Source: an uncultured Pelagibacteraceae bacterium
GTDB lineage: Bacteria > Pseudomonadota > Alphaproteobacteria > Pelagibacterales > Pelagibacteraceae
Length of the DNA: 59,028 bases
Assembly: GCA_902533585.1 (NCBI GenBank)
Contig: CACAMG010000002.1
Coordinates: forward strand, 1 to 59,028
Direction: 5' to 3'
Below, one piece after another: positions 1 through 8,861 of this stretch. Every line of letters begins with the position of its first letter. Positions within the stretch are counted from its first letter, which is position 1. The notes beneath the pieces are model-generated. The model searched no databases. It was not told the origin of the DNA and saw only the letters and a program-made list of their open reading frames with translations. Both the position numbers and the translations under genes were made by a program.

Positions 1-854
1 CAATTCTAAGAGCATTAAATAGCAAAAAGTTGTCAAAAAATGTTTTAGTATTTGAAAAATCTAAAAAAAATATTTCAAAAATAAAAAAAATTAAATTCAA
101 TACCAAATTTGTAAAAATTCTTAATAAACAAATATCACATGTTGATTTAGTTATTATTTGTACTCCTATGAGTGAATATAAAAAATTAATTCCAAAGTTA
201 AATAAAAACTTAAAATCAAATTGTTTAATTACAGATGTTGGATCAACAAAAAAAAATATAATTAAATTAAAAAATAAAACTTTAAATAAAAAATTAGATT
301 GGATATCAAGCCATCCTATAGCTGGGTCAGAAGTGAGCGGTCCAGAATATGGAAATAAAAATTTATTTTTAAATAAATGGTGCGTAATTATTCGAGAAAA
401 AAACAAAAAACTTAAAAAAAATTTAATTTACTTAAAAAAATTTTGGAAAAAAATTGGTTCTAAAATTGTAGTAATGGATTCGACTACCCATGATAAAGTT
501 TTTTCCATTACAAGTCATTTGCCTCACTTAATTGCATATAATTTAATTAATACAGCTCAAGAATCACAAAAAATTCAAAGAAAAAATCTTATTAAATACA
601 GCGCTGGTGGACTAAGAGATTTCTCAAGAATAGCTGCATCTAACGAAATTATGTGGAGGGATATTTTTTTTAACAATTATAATATAATTAAAGCTATAAA
701 TTTATTTACAAAAAATTTAAATTTATTCAAAAGAATAATTCAAAATAAAAATAATAAAAAACTTCTATCAAAGTTAGTAAGTTCTAAAAAAGTTAGAAAA
801 CAAATTATTTCGCTAAAACAAGATGTTTCAAAACCAGATTTTGGAAGAGAATAA
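1..854 (+). CDS. tyrA: Prephenate/arogenate dehydrogenase, 5' end missing
   Basis: NAD(P)-dependent oxidative decarboxylation of prephenate (or arogenate) in tyrosine synthesis, cytosolic. The reading frame is already open at base 3 (residues ILRALNSKKLSKN precede the first TTG at base 30), so the start codon and the GxGxxG nucleotide-binding loop lie left of the window. Visible family signatures are VIICTPMSEY, the SSHPIAGSE segment, THDKVFSITSHLPHL and the C-terminal SAGGLRDFSRIAASNEIMWRDI stretch, all typical of TyrA. It ends 1 base before the convergent NlpC/P60 gene. Prephenate versus arogenate preference cannot be told from the sequence. Confidence 0.9.
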   Translation, partial: ILRALNSKKLSKNVLVFEKSKKNISKIKKIKFNTKFVKILNKQISHVDLVIICTPMSEYKKLIPKLNKNLKSNCLITDVGSTKKNIIKLKNKTLNKKLDWISSHPIAGSEVSGPEYGNKNLFLNKWCVIIREKNKKLKKNLIYLKKFWKKIGSKIVVMDSTTHDKVFSITSHLPHLIAYNLINTAQESQKIQRKNLIKYSAGGLRDFSRIAASNEIMWRDIFFNNYNIIKAINLFTKNLNLFKRIIQNKNNKKLLSKLVSSKKVRKQIISLKQDVSKPDFGRE

Positions 855-855
855 T

Positions 856-1611
856 TTATATTCTACAAATTTTTTTAACTTTTAAATTTGCTGTTCTTTC
901 AATTCTATTTATTGTTTTTTTTATTGGCATAATAATAACTTTTTTTTCTGGTCCATAAGCATGAATTAATTTTTTTGAATTAACGCATAAGGCAACATGT
1001 CCTTTCCAATAAATAATGTCTCCTTTTTTGAATTTTTTTTTATTTTTCATTCCATTATTAAACTTAATTTGATCTATCGTGTCTCTTGGAAAAAACTTGT
1101 TATTAAATTTGTAAAATATTTGAATTAAAGCAGAACAATCAATACCGTTATAAGTTTTTCCTCCCCATTTATATTTACAATTTAAAAAAAAATTTAAAAT
1201 TTTTGTAAAATTTTTTTCCTTTTTTTTAATTTGGCATATATCTTTTTTTTTTATCCATTTATTTTTTTGAAACATAACAAAATTATTTTTTTGTTTTAAA
1301 ATCGATATTTGACTTGAAAAGGGTAAAAATTTATTAAATTTTTTTTTATTCCTAATTTTTGGTTGATTAAATATTCTGGATTTTAAAATCTTTATTTTGT
1401 GTGTTGGTTTAAACTTATTAATATAGTTTGATGATTTAATATATCCTACATAATTATCATAAGAACTTTTGATTTTTAAAAAATTTTTTTTTTTTAATAA
1501 AATTTTAAATTTTTCACCATACAGAATTTGTGAAGAAATTTTTGAATTTAAAGATGGTCTGTCATATAAATTGATATAAGGACTTTTGCAGAAAAAACTA
1601 TTTTTCACCAA
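856..1611 (-). CDS. NlpC/P60 family hydrolase with SH3-like domain
   Basis: Predicted cysteine peptidase acting on peptidoglycan stem peptides. The N-terminal half (about residues 10-120) looks like one or two bacterial SH3 repeats. The C-terminal NlpC/P60 domain has the expected catalytic set: Cys in GIDCSALIQ, His in GHVALCV and a third polar residue (His) in LIHAYG, with the conserved YKWGGKTYNGIDC lead-in. No signal peptide is visible, so location is uncertain; this resembles alphaproteobacterial cytoplasmic/recycling NlpC/P60 proteins such as the dipeptidyl-peptidase VI type. It overlaps the 3' end of the upstream ampG-like gene by 14 bases, which suggests co-transcription and a role in cell-wall recycling. 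Confidence 0.8.
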   Translation of the reverse strand: MVKNSFFCKSPYINLYDRPSLNSKISSQILYGEKFKILLKKKNFLKIKSSYDNYVGYIKSSNYINKFKPTHKIKILKSRIFNQPKIRNKKKFNKFLPFSSQISILKQKNNFVMFQKNKWIKKKDICQIKKKEKNFTKILNFFLNCKYKWGGKTYNGIDCSALIQIFYKFNNKFFPRDTIDQIKFNNGMKNKKKFKKGDIIYWKGHVALCVNSKKLIHAYGPEKKVIIMPIKKTINRIERTANLKVKKICRI

Positions 1612-2971
1612 TTTTTATTTTATCTCTGATAAACCACAAACAAATTAAAGATGGAATAACCATAACTGCAGTTAACACGAAGAATGTTCCCCAATCACCA
1701 TTTAGCCAATCAACTAAAGCACCTGAAGATGATGCAAGAGTTGTTCTACCTGCTGTTCCAATAGATGCTAATAATGCATATTGTGTTGCAGTATAAGTTC
1801 TATCAACTAACAGTGAAATAAATGCTACAAAAGCTACAGTAGCAAATGCAGCAGATATGTCATCAGCTATTACAGCAACTGCAAATAACCATTCTGATTT
1901 GCCTGTCCAAGCCAGAGCAGCAAATAAAAGATTTGTTATTGCCATAAAACCTCCAGCAACAAACATTGTTTTTATAGTTCCTACTCTCATTGCAAATATT
2001 CCGCCCAGCAAAGTAAATACAACAGTTGTTATCCAGCCTAAAGTTTTAGAGTAGATTGCTATTTGTCCTTTAGAAAAGCCAATTTCTTTATAAAAAACTA
2101 TAGACATTCTTCCAAGAAAAGCTTCTCCAATTTTAAATAAAAAAACGAAACCTAGAATTCCTATTGCAATATTAAATCCATTTTTTTTGAAAAAACTAAT
2201 TATAGGTCCACCAATAGTACCAGTTATCCAGGAAATAAAATTAGTTATAATATTATTTGATCCAAGCTTACTTTCTATCATTTTGTCGGTTTCTTTTTGT
2301 TTTAATTGTCTGTCTGTTTGAATAGGCTCATGAACAAACATTAATCCTACATTCATTAAAATTATTACAACTCCTAAAATCATAAAAGTGGCCTGCCAAT
2401 AGTCTGTAACACCCATATTTTCGAAATATTCAGCAGTGAACAAAGCTATTACTCCTCCAAGTTTGTAACCTGTCCACCAACCAACAACTGCCATCGCTGC
2501 ACCAGCGGCCATAGACTTTCCTTCATCAGCATTAATTTGTTCAATTCTTAAAGCATCTACAGTTATGTCTTGGGTAGCAGAAGCAATTGCAATAATTAAC
2601 CCTACTGTAATTAATAATGCTAAGTTTTGTGTAGGATTTATATAACTCCATACCACTAAACTAATTAAAATTGCAATTTGCATCAAAACTATCCACCCTC
2701 TCCTGTGGCCTAGTTTTTTTGTTAAAAAAGGTATTTGAATTCTATCTATTATTGGTGCCCATAAATAATTAAATGCGTAAACACCAAAAATTAAACCTGC
2801 CCATCCAATTGTTGATCTACTTAATCCTTCTTCTTTTAGCCAAAGGCTTAAACTACTTCCTATTAAAACCCAAGGAAAACCACTTATTGCTCCAAGAAGC
2901 AAAATTCTTAACATTCTAATATCTTTGTAGACTAAAAGTGAATCAATCCAGCTTTGTTTTTTTTCAATCAT
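1598..2971 (-). CDS. ampG: AmpG-like muropeptide MFS permease
   Basis: Inner-membrane transporter of about 12-14 helices, family PF07690/AmpG, predicted to import anhydro-muropeptides released during wall turnover. Visible are the N-terminal LRILLLGAISGFPWVLIGSS segment, APIIDR, HRRGW after helix 2 and ATQDITVDALRIE, all AmpG-like. A TTG start at 2986 is open, but ATG at 2971 is preferred: it follows a strong GGAGG eight bases upstream and makes a TAATG overlap with the trkH stop. Length from that start is 457 residues. Its neighbour, an NlpC/P60 hydrolase, and AmgK-MurU at about 20-22 kb fit a peptidoglycan recycling role. Substrate is inferred from family. Confidence 0.82.
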   Translation of the reverse strand: MIEKKQSWIDSLLVYKDIRMLRILLLGAISGFPWVLIGSSLSLWLKEEGLSRSTIGWAGLIFGVYAFNYLWAPIIDRIQIPFLTKKLGHRRGWIVLMQIAILISLVVWSYINPTQNLALLITVGLIIAIASATQDITVDALRIEQINADEGKSMAAGAAMAVVGWWTGYKLGGVIALFTAEYFENMGVTDYWQATFMILGVVIILMNVGLMFVHEPIQTDRQLKQKETDKMIESKLGSNNIITNFISWITGTIGGPIISFFKKNGFNIAIGILGFVFLFKIGEAFLGRMSIVFYKEIGFSKGQIAIYSKTLGWITTVVFTLLGGIFAMRVGTIKTMFVAGGFMAITNLLFAALAWTGKSEWLFAVAVIADDISAAFATVAFVAFISLLVDRTYTATQYALLASIGTAGRTTLASSSGALVDWLNGDWGTFFVLTAVMVIPSLICLWFIRDKIKIGEK

Positions 2972-4419
2972 TAATATTTCCTCCAAAAAGAAGGTATAAA
3001 TAATACTAATATAGCAAAGAGTTCTAGTCTACCTAAAATCATTCCAAAACTCAAAATCCATTTAGAAAAATCTGATAATTGAGAAAAATTGCCATTTGGC
3101 CCAATAATTTTTCCAAGTCCTGGGCCTACGTTTGATATTGATGTTGCCGCTCCAGAAATTGCGGTGATAAAGTCCAGGCCTGTTATTGAGAGCAAAGCTG
3201 TAATAATAAAAAAAATTACAATATATAAATAAATAAATGATATTACTGAAGACATGAATTTATCATCAATATTATTGTTGTCATATTTAATTATAAATAC
3301 TCCGCGTGGATAAATTATTTTTTTTAATTGATTAATTAAAAAATGATAAAGTAATTGTACTCTAAAAATTTTAATACCACATGCAGTCGAACCAGCACAT
3401 CCACCGATGAACATTAATATTAAAAAGAAAATTAAAGGAAAGTTCCCCCATTCACTAAAATCTTTAGTTATATAGCCTGTGCCAGTTAAAATTGATATCA
3501 CATTAAATGATATTGATCTAAAATCAATTTCAGAACTGCCTCTATTAGAAAATGTTAAAAATAAAAATAAAATTATTATTGATACAATAACTATTTTGAT
3601 AAATGTTTTTATCTGTGAATCTGAAATAAAAATTTTTCTGTCCCCATTTAAAAATTTTATATAAGCTATAAAAGGTATACTTCCTAAGAGAATAAAAATA
3701 ATTGAAGTAACTTCTATTAGAGAGCTATTAAAGTAACCAATTGATTCATTATAATTTGAAAAACCTCCAGTCGCTATCGTAGTCATTGAATGGGTAATGC
3801 TATCAAATAATCCCATACCAAAAATTTTATAAAATAATGCGCATAAAATAGTTAATGAAAAATAAATTAAAATTAATCTAATAGTAATTTCTTTTGACTT
3901 TGGTAAAATTTTCTCTGCATTGTCACTGCTTGATATTTTAAACAATTGCATTCCACCAACATTCATTATTGGCATTATAGTTATTGCCATTACAATAATT
4001 CCTATACCACCAAGCCATTGAAGCATTGCTCTCCAAAATAATATTGCTTTAGGAGTTTCAGTTAAATTATAAATTATAGTTGATCCAGTTGTTGTTATTC
4101 CTGACATACTCTCAAAAAATGAGTCAGTGAAACTTAATTCTAAACTTGAAAAGAAAAAAGGCAAAGATCCAAATATTGCTACGCTTATCCATGAAAGTGC
4201 AGTAAGCAAAAATGCCTGGGGCAAGCTTAGCTTTTTGTTGTAATCTAAATTAGAAATGAAAAAAAGTACTCCAAAAATTATAGAAATTATTCCCGCAGCA
4301 ACAAATGACGAGTCGAATTGATTAAAAATGATTTGTACAATAATAGGGATAATCATAGATATTCCCAAAATTATTTGTAAAACACCTAGCGTAAAAAAAA
4401 CTGTTTTATAATTGGACAT
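2971..4419 (-). CDS. trkH: TrkH-family potassium uptake protein
   Basis: Integral membrane K+ translocation subunit, 482 residues, with the four-fold pore-loop architecture of TrkH/KtrB. Visible filter-type loops include SGITTTGST, MTTIATGGFSN, ILTGTGYITKDF and SISNVGPGLG. It normally works with the NAD-binding TrkA, which is not in this window. Its stop overlaps the ampG ATG (TAATG), so both are probably on one transcript with the NlpC/P60 gene. The 81-base gap to the divergent lysK must contain its promoter; I cannot pick out a convincing one. Confidence 0.93.
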   Translation of the reverse strand: MSNYKTVFFTLGVLQIILGISMIIPIIVQIIFNQFDSSFVAAGIISIIFGVLFFISNLDYNKKLSLPQAFLLTALSWISVAIFGSLPFFFSSLELSFTDSFFESMSGITTTGSTIIYNLTETPKAILFWRAMLQWLGGIGIIVMAITIMPIMNVGGMQLFKISSSDNAEKILPKSKEITIRLILIYFSLTILCALFYKIFGMGLFDSITHSMTTIATGGFSNYNESIGYFNSSLIEVTSIIFILLGSIPFIAYIKFLNGDRKIFISDSQIKTFIKIVIVSIIILFLFLTFSNRGSSEIDFRSISFNVISILTGTGYITKDFSEWGNFPLIFFLILMFIGGCAGSTACGIKIFRVQLLYHFLINQLKKIIYPRGVFIIKYDNNNIDDKFMSSVISFIYLYIVIFFIITALLSITGLDFITAISGAATSISNVGPGLGKIIGPNGNFSQLSDFSKWILSFGMILGRLELFAILVLFIPSFWRKY

Positions 4420-4512
4420 TTTGATTGAACATTATTTTATGGTAAATAAATTTCAACTCTATAAGAATTGTTAAAATACGTAATTATATAAGTTTTTTGG
4501 TTGATTGATATT

Positions 4513-6075
4513 GTGATTGATAAAGCAAACATTGAAAAAACTAATTCTTGGCCATTTGTTGAGGCAAAAAAAATCATTAAAGAAAAAAAAAAATATATAG
4601 AAAAAAAAGGCAAAATAGTTTTGCAGACTGGTTATGGACCAAGTGGACTCCCTCATATAGGAACATTTGCAGAAGTAGCCAGAACATCAATGGTTGTTAA
4701 TGCATTAAACCAAATAATTGATATGCCAAAAGAAATTATAACTTTTTCTGATGATATGGATGGACTTAGAAAAATTCCAGATAATGTTCCAGACCAAGAA
4801 AAATTAAAAAATAATTTACACAAACCTTTGACTTCAATTCCTGATCCATTTGGAAAATACAATAGTTTTGGAGAGCATAACAACGAAATGCTGAAAAAGT
4901 TTTTAAATAAATTTAATTTTAATTATTCTTTTAAAAGCTCTACTCAACTTTATAAATCTGGTTATTTTAACGAGTCTTTAAAATTAATTTTAAAAAATTA
5001 CCAAGGTATAATGGATATTATTATTCCTACTCTTGGCAAAGATAGACAAAAGACATATTCACCATTTTTACCAATTTGTCCTGATACAGGAGTTGTACTA
5101 GAAATCCCAGTTTTGGAAATTAATGAAAAAAATTCAAGTATTGTTTTTGATAACAAGGGTACAAAGCTTGAAAAAAATATTTTAGATGGAAACTGCAAAC
5201 TTCAATGGAAAGTTGACTGGGCCATGAGATGGTTTGCGCTTGATATAGATTTTGAAATGTATGGAAAAGATTTAATAGAAAGCGCGATTTTATCTTCAAA
5301 GATTATCAAGTTGCTTGGTAAATATAATCCATCTGGTTTTGCATATGAATTGTTTCTTGATGAAAAAGGTGAAAAGATATCTAAATCTAAAGGAAATGGA
5401 ATAACGATAGATGAGTGGTTAAATTACGCATCACCAGAAAGTTTATCTTTATTTATGTATCAAAATCCAAAAAGAGCAAAAAAACTATATAAAGAAATAG
5501 TTCCAAAAGCTGTTGATGAATATTTGGAATGCATTGAAAAAAGCAAAAGTCAAAATGAATTACAAATACTTTTAAATCCTGTTTGGCATGTTCATAATGG
5601 CAGCATACCGTCAGAGAATTTTATTATGAGTTTTTCTATGCTTTTAAATTTAGTAGAGACTAGCAATGCAGATTCTAAAGATCTTTTATGGAAGTTTGTT
5701 AAAAAAAATAAACCGAATATTTTAGAGAAAAATTTCCCTATTTTTGACAAACTAATTGGTTATGCAATAAAATATTTTAATGATGTAATAAAACAGAATA
5801 AAAAATATAAAAAACCAAATTCTGATGAAAAAAAAGTTTTGGAAGCTTTGATTAAAGCATTGGAAAAATGTAATGACGATATGAATCCAGAAGATATTCA
5901 AACACAAATTTATACAGTTGGTAAAGAAAATGGTTATAAAGAAAATTTAAGAGATTGGTTTAAATTAATTTACGAGGTAATTTTTGGCGATCATAATGGA
6001 CCAAGAATGGGTTTTTTTATTAGTTTTTTTGGAGTTAATGAAACTATAAAACTTATAAAAGATAAAATTAAATAA
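4513..6075 (+). CDS. lysK: Lysyl-tRNA synthetase, class I
   Basis: Charges tRNA-Lys in the cytosol. This is the class I (archaeal/alphaproteobacterial) form, not the class II LysS: it has HIGH as HIGTF following GYGPSGLP, and KMSKS as KISKSKGN. About 520 residues, normal for the family. No ATG lies upstream of the conserved NSWPFVEAKK segment; a stop at 4489-4491 limits the frame, leaving TTG 4501 or GTG 4513. GTG is preferred but not proven; no clear Shine-Dalgarno supports either. Its stop overlaps the pyrD ATG by one base (TAATG). Confidence 0.93.
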   Translation: MIDKANIEKTNSWPFVEAKKIIKEKKKYIEKKGKIVLQTGYGPSGLPHIGTFAEVARTSMVVNALNQIIDMPKEIITFSDDMDGLRKIPDNVPDQEKLKNNLHKPLTSIPDPFGKYNSFGEHNNEMLKKFLNKFNFNYSFKSSTQLYKSGYFNESLKLILKNYQGIMDIIIPTLGKDRQKTYSPFLPICPDTGVVLEIPVLEINEKNSSIVFDNKGTKLEKNILDGNCKLQWKVDWAMRWFALDIDFEMYGKDLIESAILSSKIIKLLGKYNPSGFAYELFLDEKGEKISKSKGNGITIDEWLNYASPESLSLFMYQNPKRAKKLYKEIVPKAVDEYLECIEKSKSQNELQILLNPVWHVHNGSIPSENFIMSFSMLLNLVETSNADSKDLLWKFVKKNKPNILEKNFPIFDKLIGYAIKYFNDVIKQNKKYKKPNSDEKKVLEALIKALEKCNDDMNPEDIQTQIYTVGKENGYKENLRDWFKLIYEVIFGDHNGPRMGFFISFFGVNETIKLIKDKIK

Positions 6076-7115
6076 TGTTTTCAAAAATTAGATCGTTAAT
6101 ATTTAAACTAGACCCTGAGTTAGCACATTCTTTAGCCATTAAAGCTTTAAAACTTAATTATCTTCCAAATAATTACATTAAAAAAGATAGTTCAATTGCA
6201 ACAGAAGTATTGGGAAAAAAAATTTTTAATCCAATTGGTATTGCTGCTGGATTTGATAAAGATGCACAAGTTTATAATTCATTATTTAAATTAGGATTTG
6301 GTTTTGTAGAAGTTGGAACAGTTACTCCATTAAAACAATATGGCAATCCAAAACCTAGAATATTTCGTTTAGAAGAAGATGAAGCTTTAATTAATAGATT
6401 GGGATTTAACAGTTTGGGAGCAGACAGTGTAAGTTTAAGAATCAAATCATCTCAACCAAATGGTTTGCTAGGCATTAATATAGGCCCTAACAAAGAAACA
6501 AAAGATAGATTAGAAGACTATGTAATATGTATGCGTAAATTTCATAATGTTGGGGATTATTTGACAATAAATATATCATCGCCAAATACAGAAGATTTAA
6601 GGACTTTTCAAAATCAAAATAAATTAGATGAACTTCTAAGCGCACTGGAAAAAGAAAAGAATAATTTAAAATCATCCGTACCAATTGCAGTAAAAATTTC
6701 TCCTGATATACAAGAGCATGAAATCAATAAAATTGCAGAAGTTTTACAGAAATATAAAATTTTTGCTGTTATAATTTCTAATACTACAGACCAAAATCGT
6801 GAAAATTTAAAAAATATTAATAAATTAGAAAAAGGTGGACTTTCAGGAAAGCCTTTAGAATATAAATCAAATCTATTAATAAATAAATTTTATAAAATTT
6901 TAAATAATAATATTAAAATAATAGGTGTAGGCGGTGTTGATTCTGGAAAAGGTGTTTATGAAAAAATTATAAATGGTGCAAGCTTAGTTCAGTTATATAC
7001 AGGAATGGTTTATAAAGGTCCAAATATAGCTTCCAAAATCAATAATGAGTTAATTGATATTTTGAAAAAAAAAGGAATTAAAAATATATCTGAAATTATA
7101 GGTTCTAAAAATTGA
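6075..7115 (+). CDS. pyrD: Dihydroorotate dehydrogenase (quinone), class 2
   Basis: Fourth step of pyrimidine synthesis: oxidises dihydroorotate to orotate using FMN and passes electrons to quinone at the inner membrane. 346 residues with the class 2 N-terminal membrane-associating extension (MFSKIRSLIFKLDPELAHSLAIKAL). Also visible are NPIGIAAGFDKDA, GFGFVEVGTVTP, NRLGFNSLG, the catalytic-serine region TINISSPNT and the FMN-phosphate loop GVGGVDSG. It is translationally coupled to lysK by a one-base overlap. Confidence 0.95.
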   Translation: MFSKIRSLIFKLDPELAHSLAIKALKLNYLPNNYIKKDSSIATEVLGKKIFNPIGIAAGFDKDAQVYNSLFKLGFGFVEVGTVTPLKQYGNPKPRIFRLEEDEALINRLGFNSLGADSVSLRIKSSQPNGLLGINIGPNKETKDRLEDYVICMRKFHNVGDYLTINISSPNTEDLRTFQNQNKLDELLSALEKEKNNLKSSVPIAVKISPDIQEHEINKIAEVLQKYKIFAVIISNTTDQNRENLKNINKLEKGGLSGKPLEYKSNLLINKFYKILNNNIKIIGVGGVDSGKGVYEKIINGASLVQLYTGMVYKGPNIASKINNELIDILKKKGIKNISEIIGSKN

Positions 7116-7117
7116 TC

Positions 7118-7146
7118 TTGACTGACAAGTTTAGAGCGCTTATACA
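7118..7146 (+). promoter_or_regulatory. Sigma-70 promoter of rpmB
   Basis: TTGACT at 7118-7123 and TATACA at 7141-7146 are separated by exactly 17 bases, a near-consensus sigma-70 pair. Predicted start of transcription is around 7152-7154, only a few bases before the rpmB ATG at 7158, so the message would be almost leaderless. It begins 2 bases after the pyrD stop. Confidence 0.6.
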
Positions 7147-7157
7147 AGCATAATTTT

Positions 7158-7439
7158 ATGTCTAAGAAATGCGAACTAACAGGAAAGATGCCACTTAAAG
7201 GTCATAAGGTTAGTCATGCAAACAATAAAACTAAAAGAAGATTTTTACCAAATCTAAAAAAAGTAAAATTTAAAAGTAAAATTTTAAAAAAAAGTTTAAG
7301 ATTAACTGTTTCAAACGCAGGTATTAGATCTGTAGATAAAAAAGGTAGTTTTGATGAATTTATTAAATTTGCAAAAACAAGAAACTTATCTTTAAGGCTT
7401 AAAAAAATTAAAAGATCTTTACTTAGCAAATCTGCGTAA
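7158..7439 (+). CDS. rpmB: 50S ribosomal protein L28
   Basis: Large-subunit ribosomal protein, 93 residues. The start [32 protein letters not shown] is diagnostic for L28 (C-x-x-TGK, then [15 protein letters not shown]). The C-terminal [22 protein letters not shown] is also canonical for alphaproteobacteria. It is preceded by a strong promoter (7118-7146), and its stop overlaps the ATG of the following transporter (TAATG). Confidence 0.97.
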   Translation: MSKKCELTGKMPLKGHKVSHANNKTKRRFLPNLKKVKFKSKILKKSLRLTVSNAGIRSVDKKGSFDEFIKFAKTRNLSLRLKKIKRSLLSKSA

Positions 7440-7987
7440 TGAACCGCTTATTTTTTATTCTCTCATTTTTTATGGGAGCAATTGTTTTAACGTCAAATTA
7501 TTTGGTTCAATTTCCAATAAAATACTATAATTTGGAAAATATATTAACTTATGGTGCATTAAGCTATCCAATTGCTTTTTTAATTACAGATTTAGCTAAT
7601 AGATCTTATGGTAAAATTGTAGCTAGAAAAATTGTCTACATGGGATTTTTCTTAGGTATTTGTTCGACATTTTTCTTTTCAACAAATTTTTCAGACTTAA
7701 TTTCAATAAGAATTGCAATTGGATCTGGTGTAGCTTTTATATGTGCACAACTTTTAGACGTGCAGATTTTCGACAAATTAAGAAAAAGAAAATGGTTTAT
7801 TGCACCTTTAGTATCTTCATTTATAGGTTCTACTGTTGATACTTTTTTATTTTTTTTTATTTCATTTTATGGGACAACAGTGTTTTGGATCACATTATCT
7901 TTAGGAGATTTAACTGTAAAAATAATCGTTGCTTTACTTATGCTGGTACCTTTTAGATTGTTACTAGGTTCCTTTAAACCTGCTTAG
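7439..7987 (+). CDS. yhhQ: VUT family transporter (YhhQ-like, queuosine precursor)
   Basis: Small inner-membrane protein of 182 residues with about six helices. Family features (DUF165/VUT) are ALSYPIAFLITDLANRSYGKIVARK near the N-terminus and a C-terminal half with FIGSTVDTFLFFFISF and SLGDLTVKIIVALLMLVPF. Escherichia coli YhhQ imports the queuosine precursors preQ0/preQ1, so salvage of a tRNA-modification precursor is the likely role here, by family. The gene is coupled to rpmB by a one-base overlap and its 3' end overlaps the convergent agmatinase gene by 14 bases. Confidence 0.82.
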   Translation: MNRLFFILSFFMGAIVLTSNYLVQFPIKYYNLENILTYGALSYPIAFLITDLANRSYGKIVARKIVYMGFFLGICSTFFFSTNFSDLISIRIAIGSGVAFICAQLLDVQIFDKLRKRKWFIAPLVSSFIGSTVDTFLFFFISFYGTTVFWITLSLGDLTVKIIVALLMLVPFRLLLGSFKPA

Positions 7988-8858
7988 ATAAAAATTTATA
8001 AGATAAAATTTTATAAGCTAATTTAGCTACTAGAAAATTATAGGAATTAAAGCCTTTAATTGGTGATAATTCGTTTATATCAGCACCAACAATATTAGAA
8101 TTTTTTGATGCTATCTTTATTATATTCAATGTTTCATCCCAAAACAAACCCCCAGGCTCTGGAGTTCCGGTTGCTGGCATTATACTAGAATCAAATCCAT
8201 CAACATCAAAAGTTAAATAAACGTTTTTATTTTTTATCATTTTCTTAAATTTATTTAAGTTCCACTTATCTTTATCTTTTGCCCAAAATATTTTAATTCT
8301 AGAATAATTTTTTTTTAAATAATGAATTTCACTTTGAGAAATATTCCTTATTCCAAAAGATATTACAGATATATTATTATAATCAAGGCACCTTCGAATA
8401 GCCGAGGCATGAGAAAATTTTTCTCCATTATAACTTTCTCTTAGATCGGCGTGTGCATCAAAGTGTAATAAGCAAAGTTTTTTATATTTTTTAGCAAATG
8501 GACCAATGCATCCAGGCGTTATCGAGTGTTCTCCACCGAAGGTTATTGGAAAGATTTTTTTATTTAAAATTTTGTCAATTACAATAGAAATTTTTTTTAA
8601 AGCTTTTTTAATATTTTTGTCTATTTTAAATGGTTTAAGTGTTTTTATTCCAATTTTTTTGTATGGTTCACAATTTAATTCTTCATCATATAATTCAACT
8701 TGATGCGAAGCTTTAATTATTTCTTTTGGGCCATTCTTTGTTCCACTTCCATAACTTACTGTTTTTTCTAATCCAAATGGTATTACTGTAACTTTTTGTT
8801 TAGTATGAAATTTATTATCAACACCAAGAAATCCTTTTTTATTAGATAAGTAATCCAA
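7974..8858 (-). CDS. speB: Agmatinase/ureohydrolase family protein
   Basis: Mn-dependent hydrolase of guanidino compounds, arginase superfamily, 294 residues. Metal ligands are visible: His in GGEHSI, the DAHAD pattern in LHFDAHADLR, and the Asp pair in TFDVDGFDSSIMPATGTPEPGG, the last being the agmatinase-type signature. Expected reaction is agmatine to putrescine plus urea, although other guanidino substrates are possible. It is the last gene of a three-gene polyamine operon, 3 bases after the deoxyhypusine-synthase-like gene. No biosynthetic arginine decarboxylase of the classic SpeA type is in the window, so the source of agmatine is open. Confidence 0.85.
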   Translation of the reverse strand: MDYLSNKKGFLGVDNKFHTKQKVTVIPFGLEKTVSYGSGTKNGPKEIIKASHQVELYDEELNCEPYKKIGIKTLKPFKIDKNIKKALKKISIVIDKILNKKIFPITFGGEHSITPGCIGPFAKKYKKLCLLHFDAHADLRESYNGEKFSHASAIRRCLDYNNISVISFGIRNISQSEIHYLKKNYSRIKIFWAKDKDKWNLNKFKKMIKNKNVYLTFDVDGFDSSIMPATGTPEPGGLFWDETLNIIKIASKNSNIVGADINELSPIKGFNSYNFLVAKLAYKILSYKFLSKQV

Positions 8859-8861
8859 TTT

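Noticed and set aside
4420..4500. Promoters in the trkH-lysK divergent gap
   Set aside because: Several AT-rich hexamers exist, but no -35/-10 pair with acceptable spacing stands out from the background.
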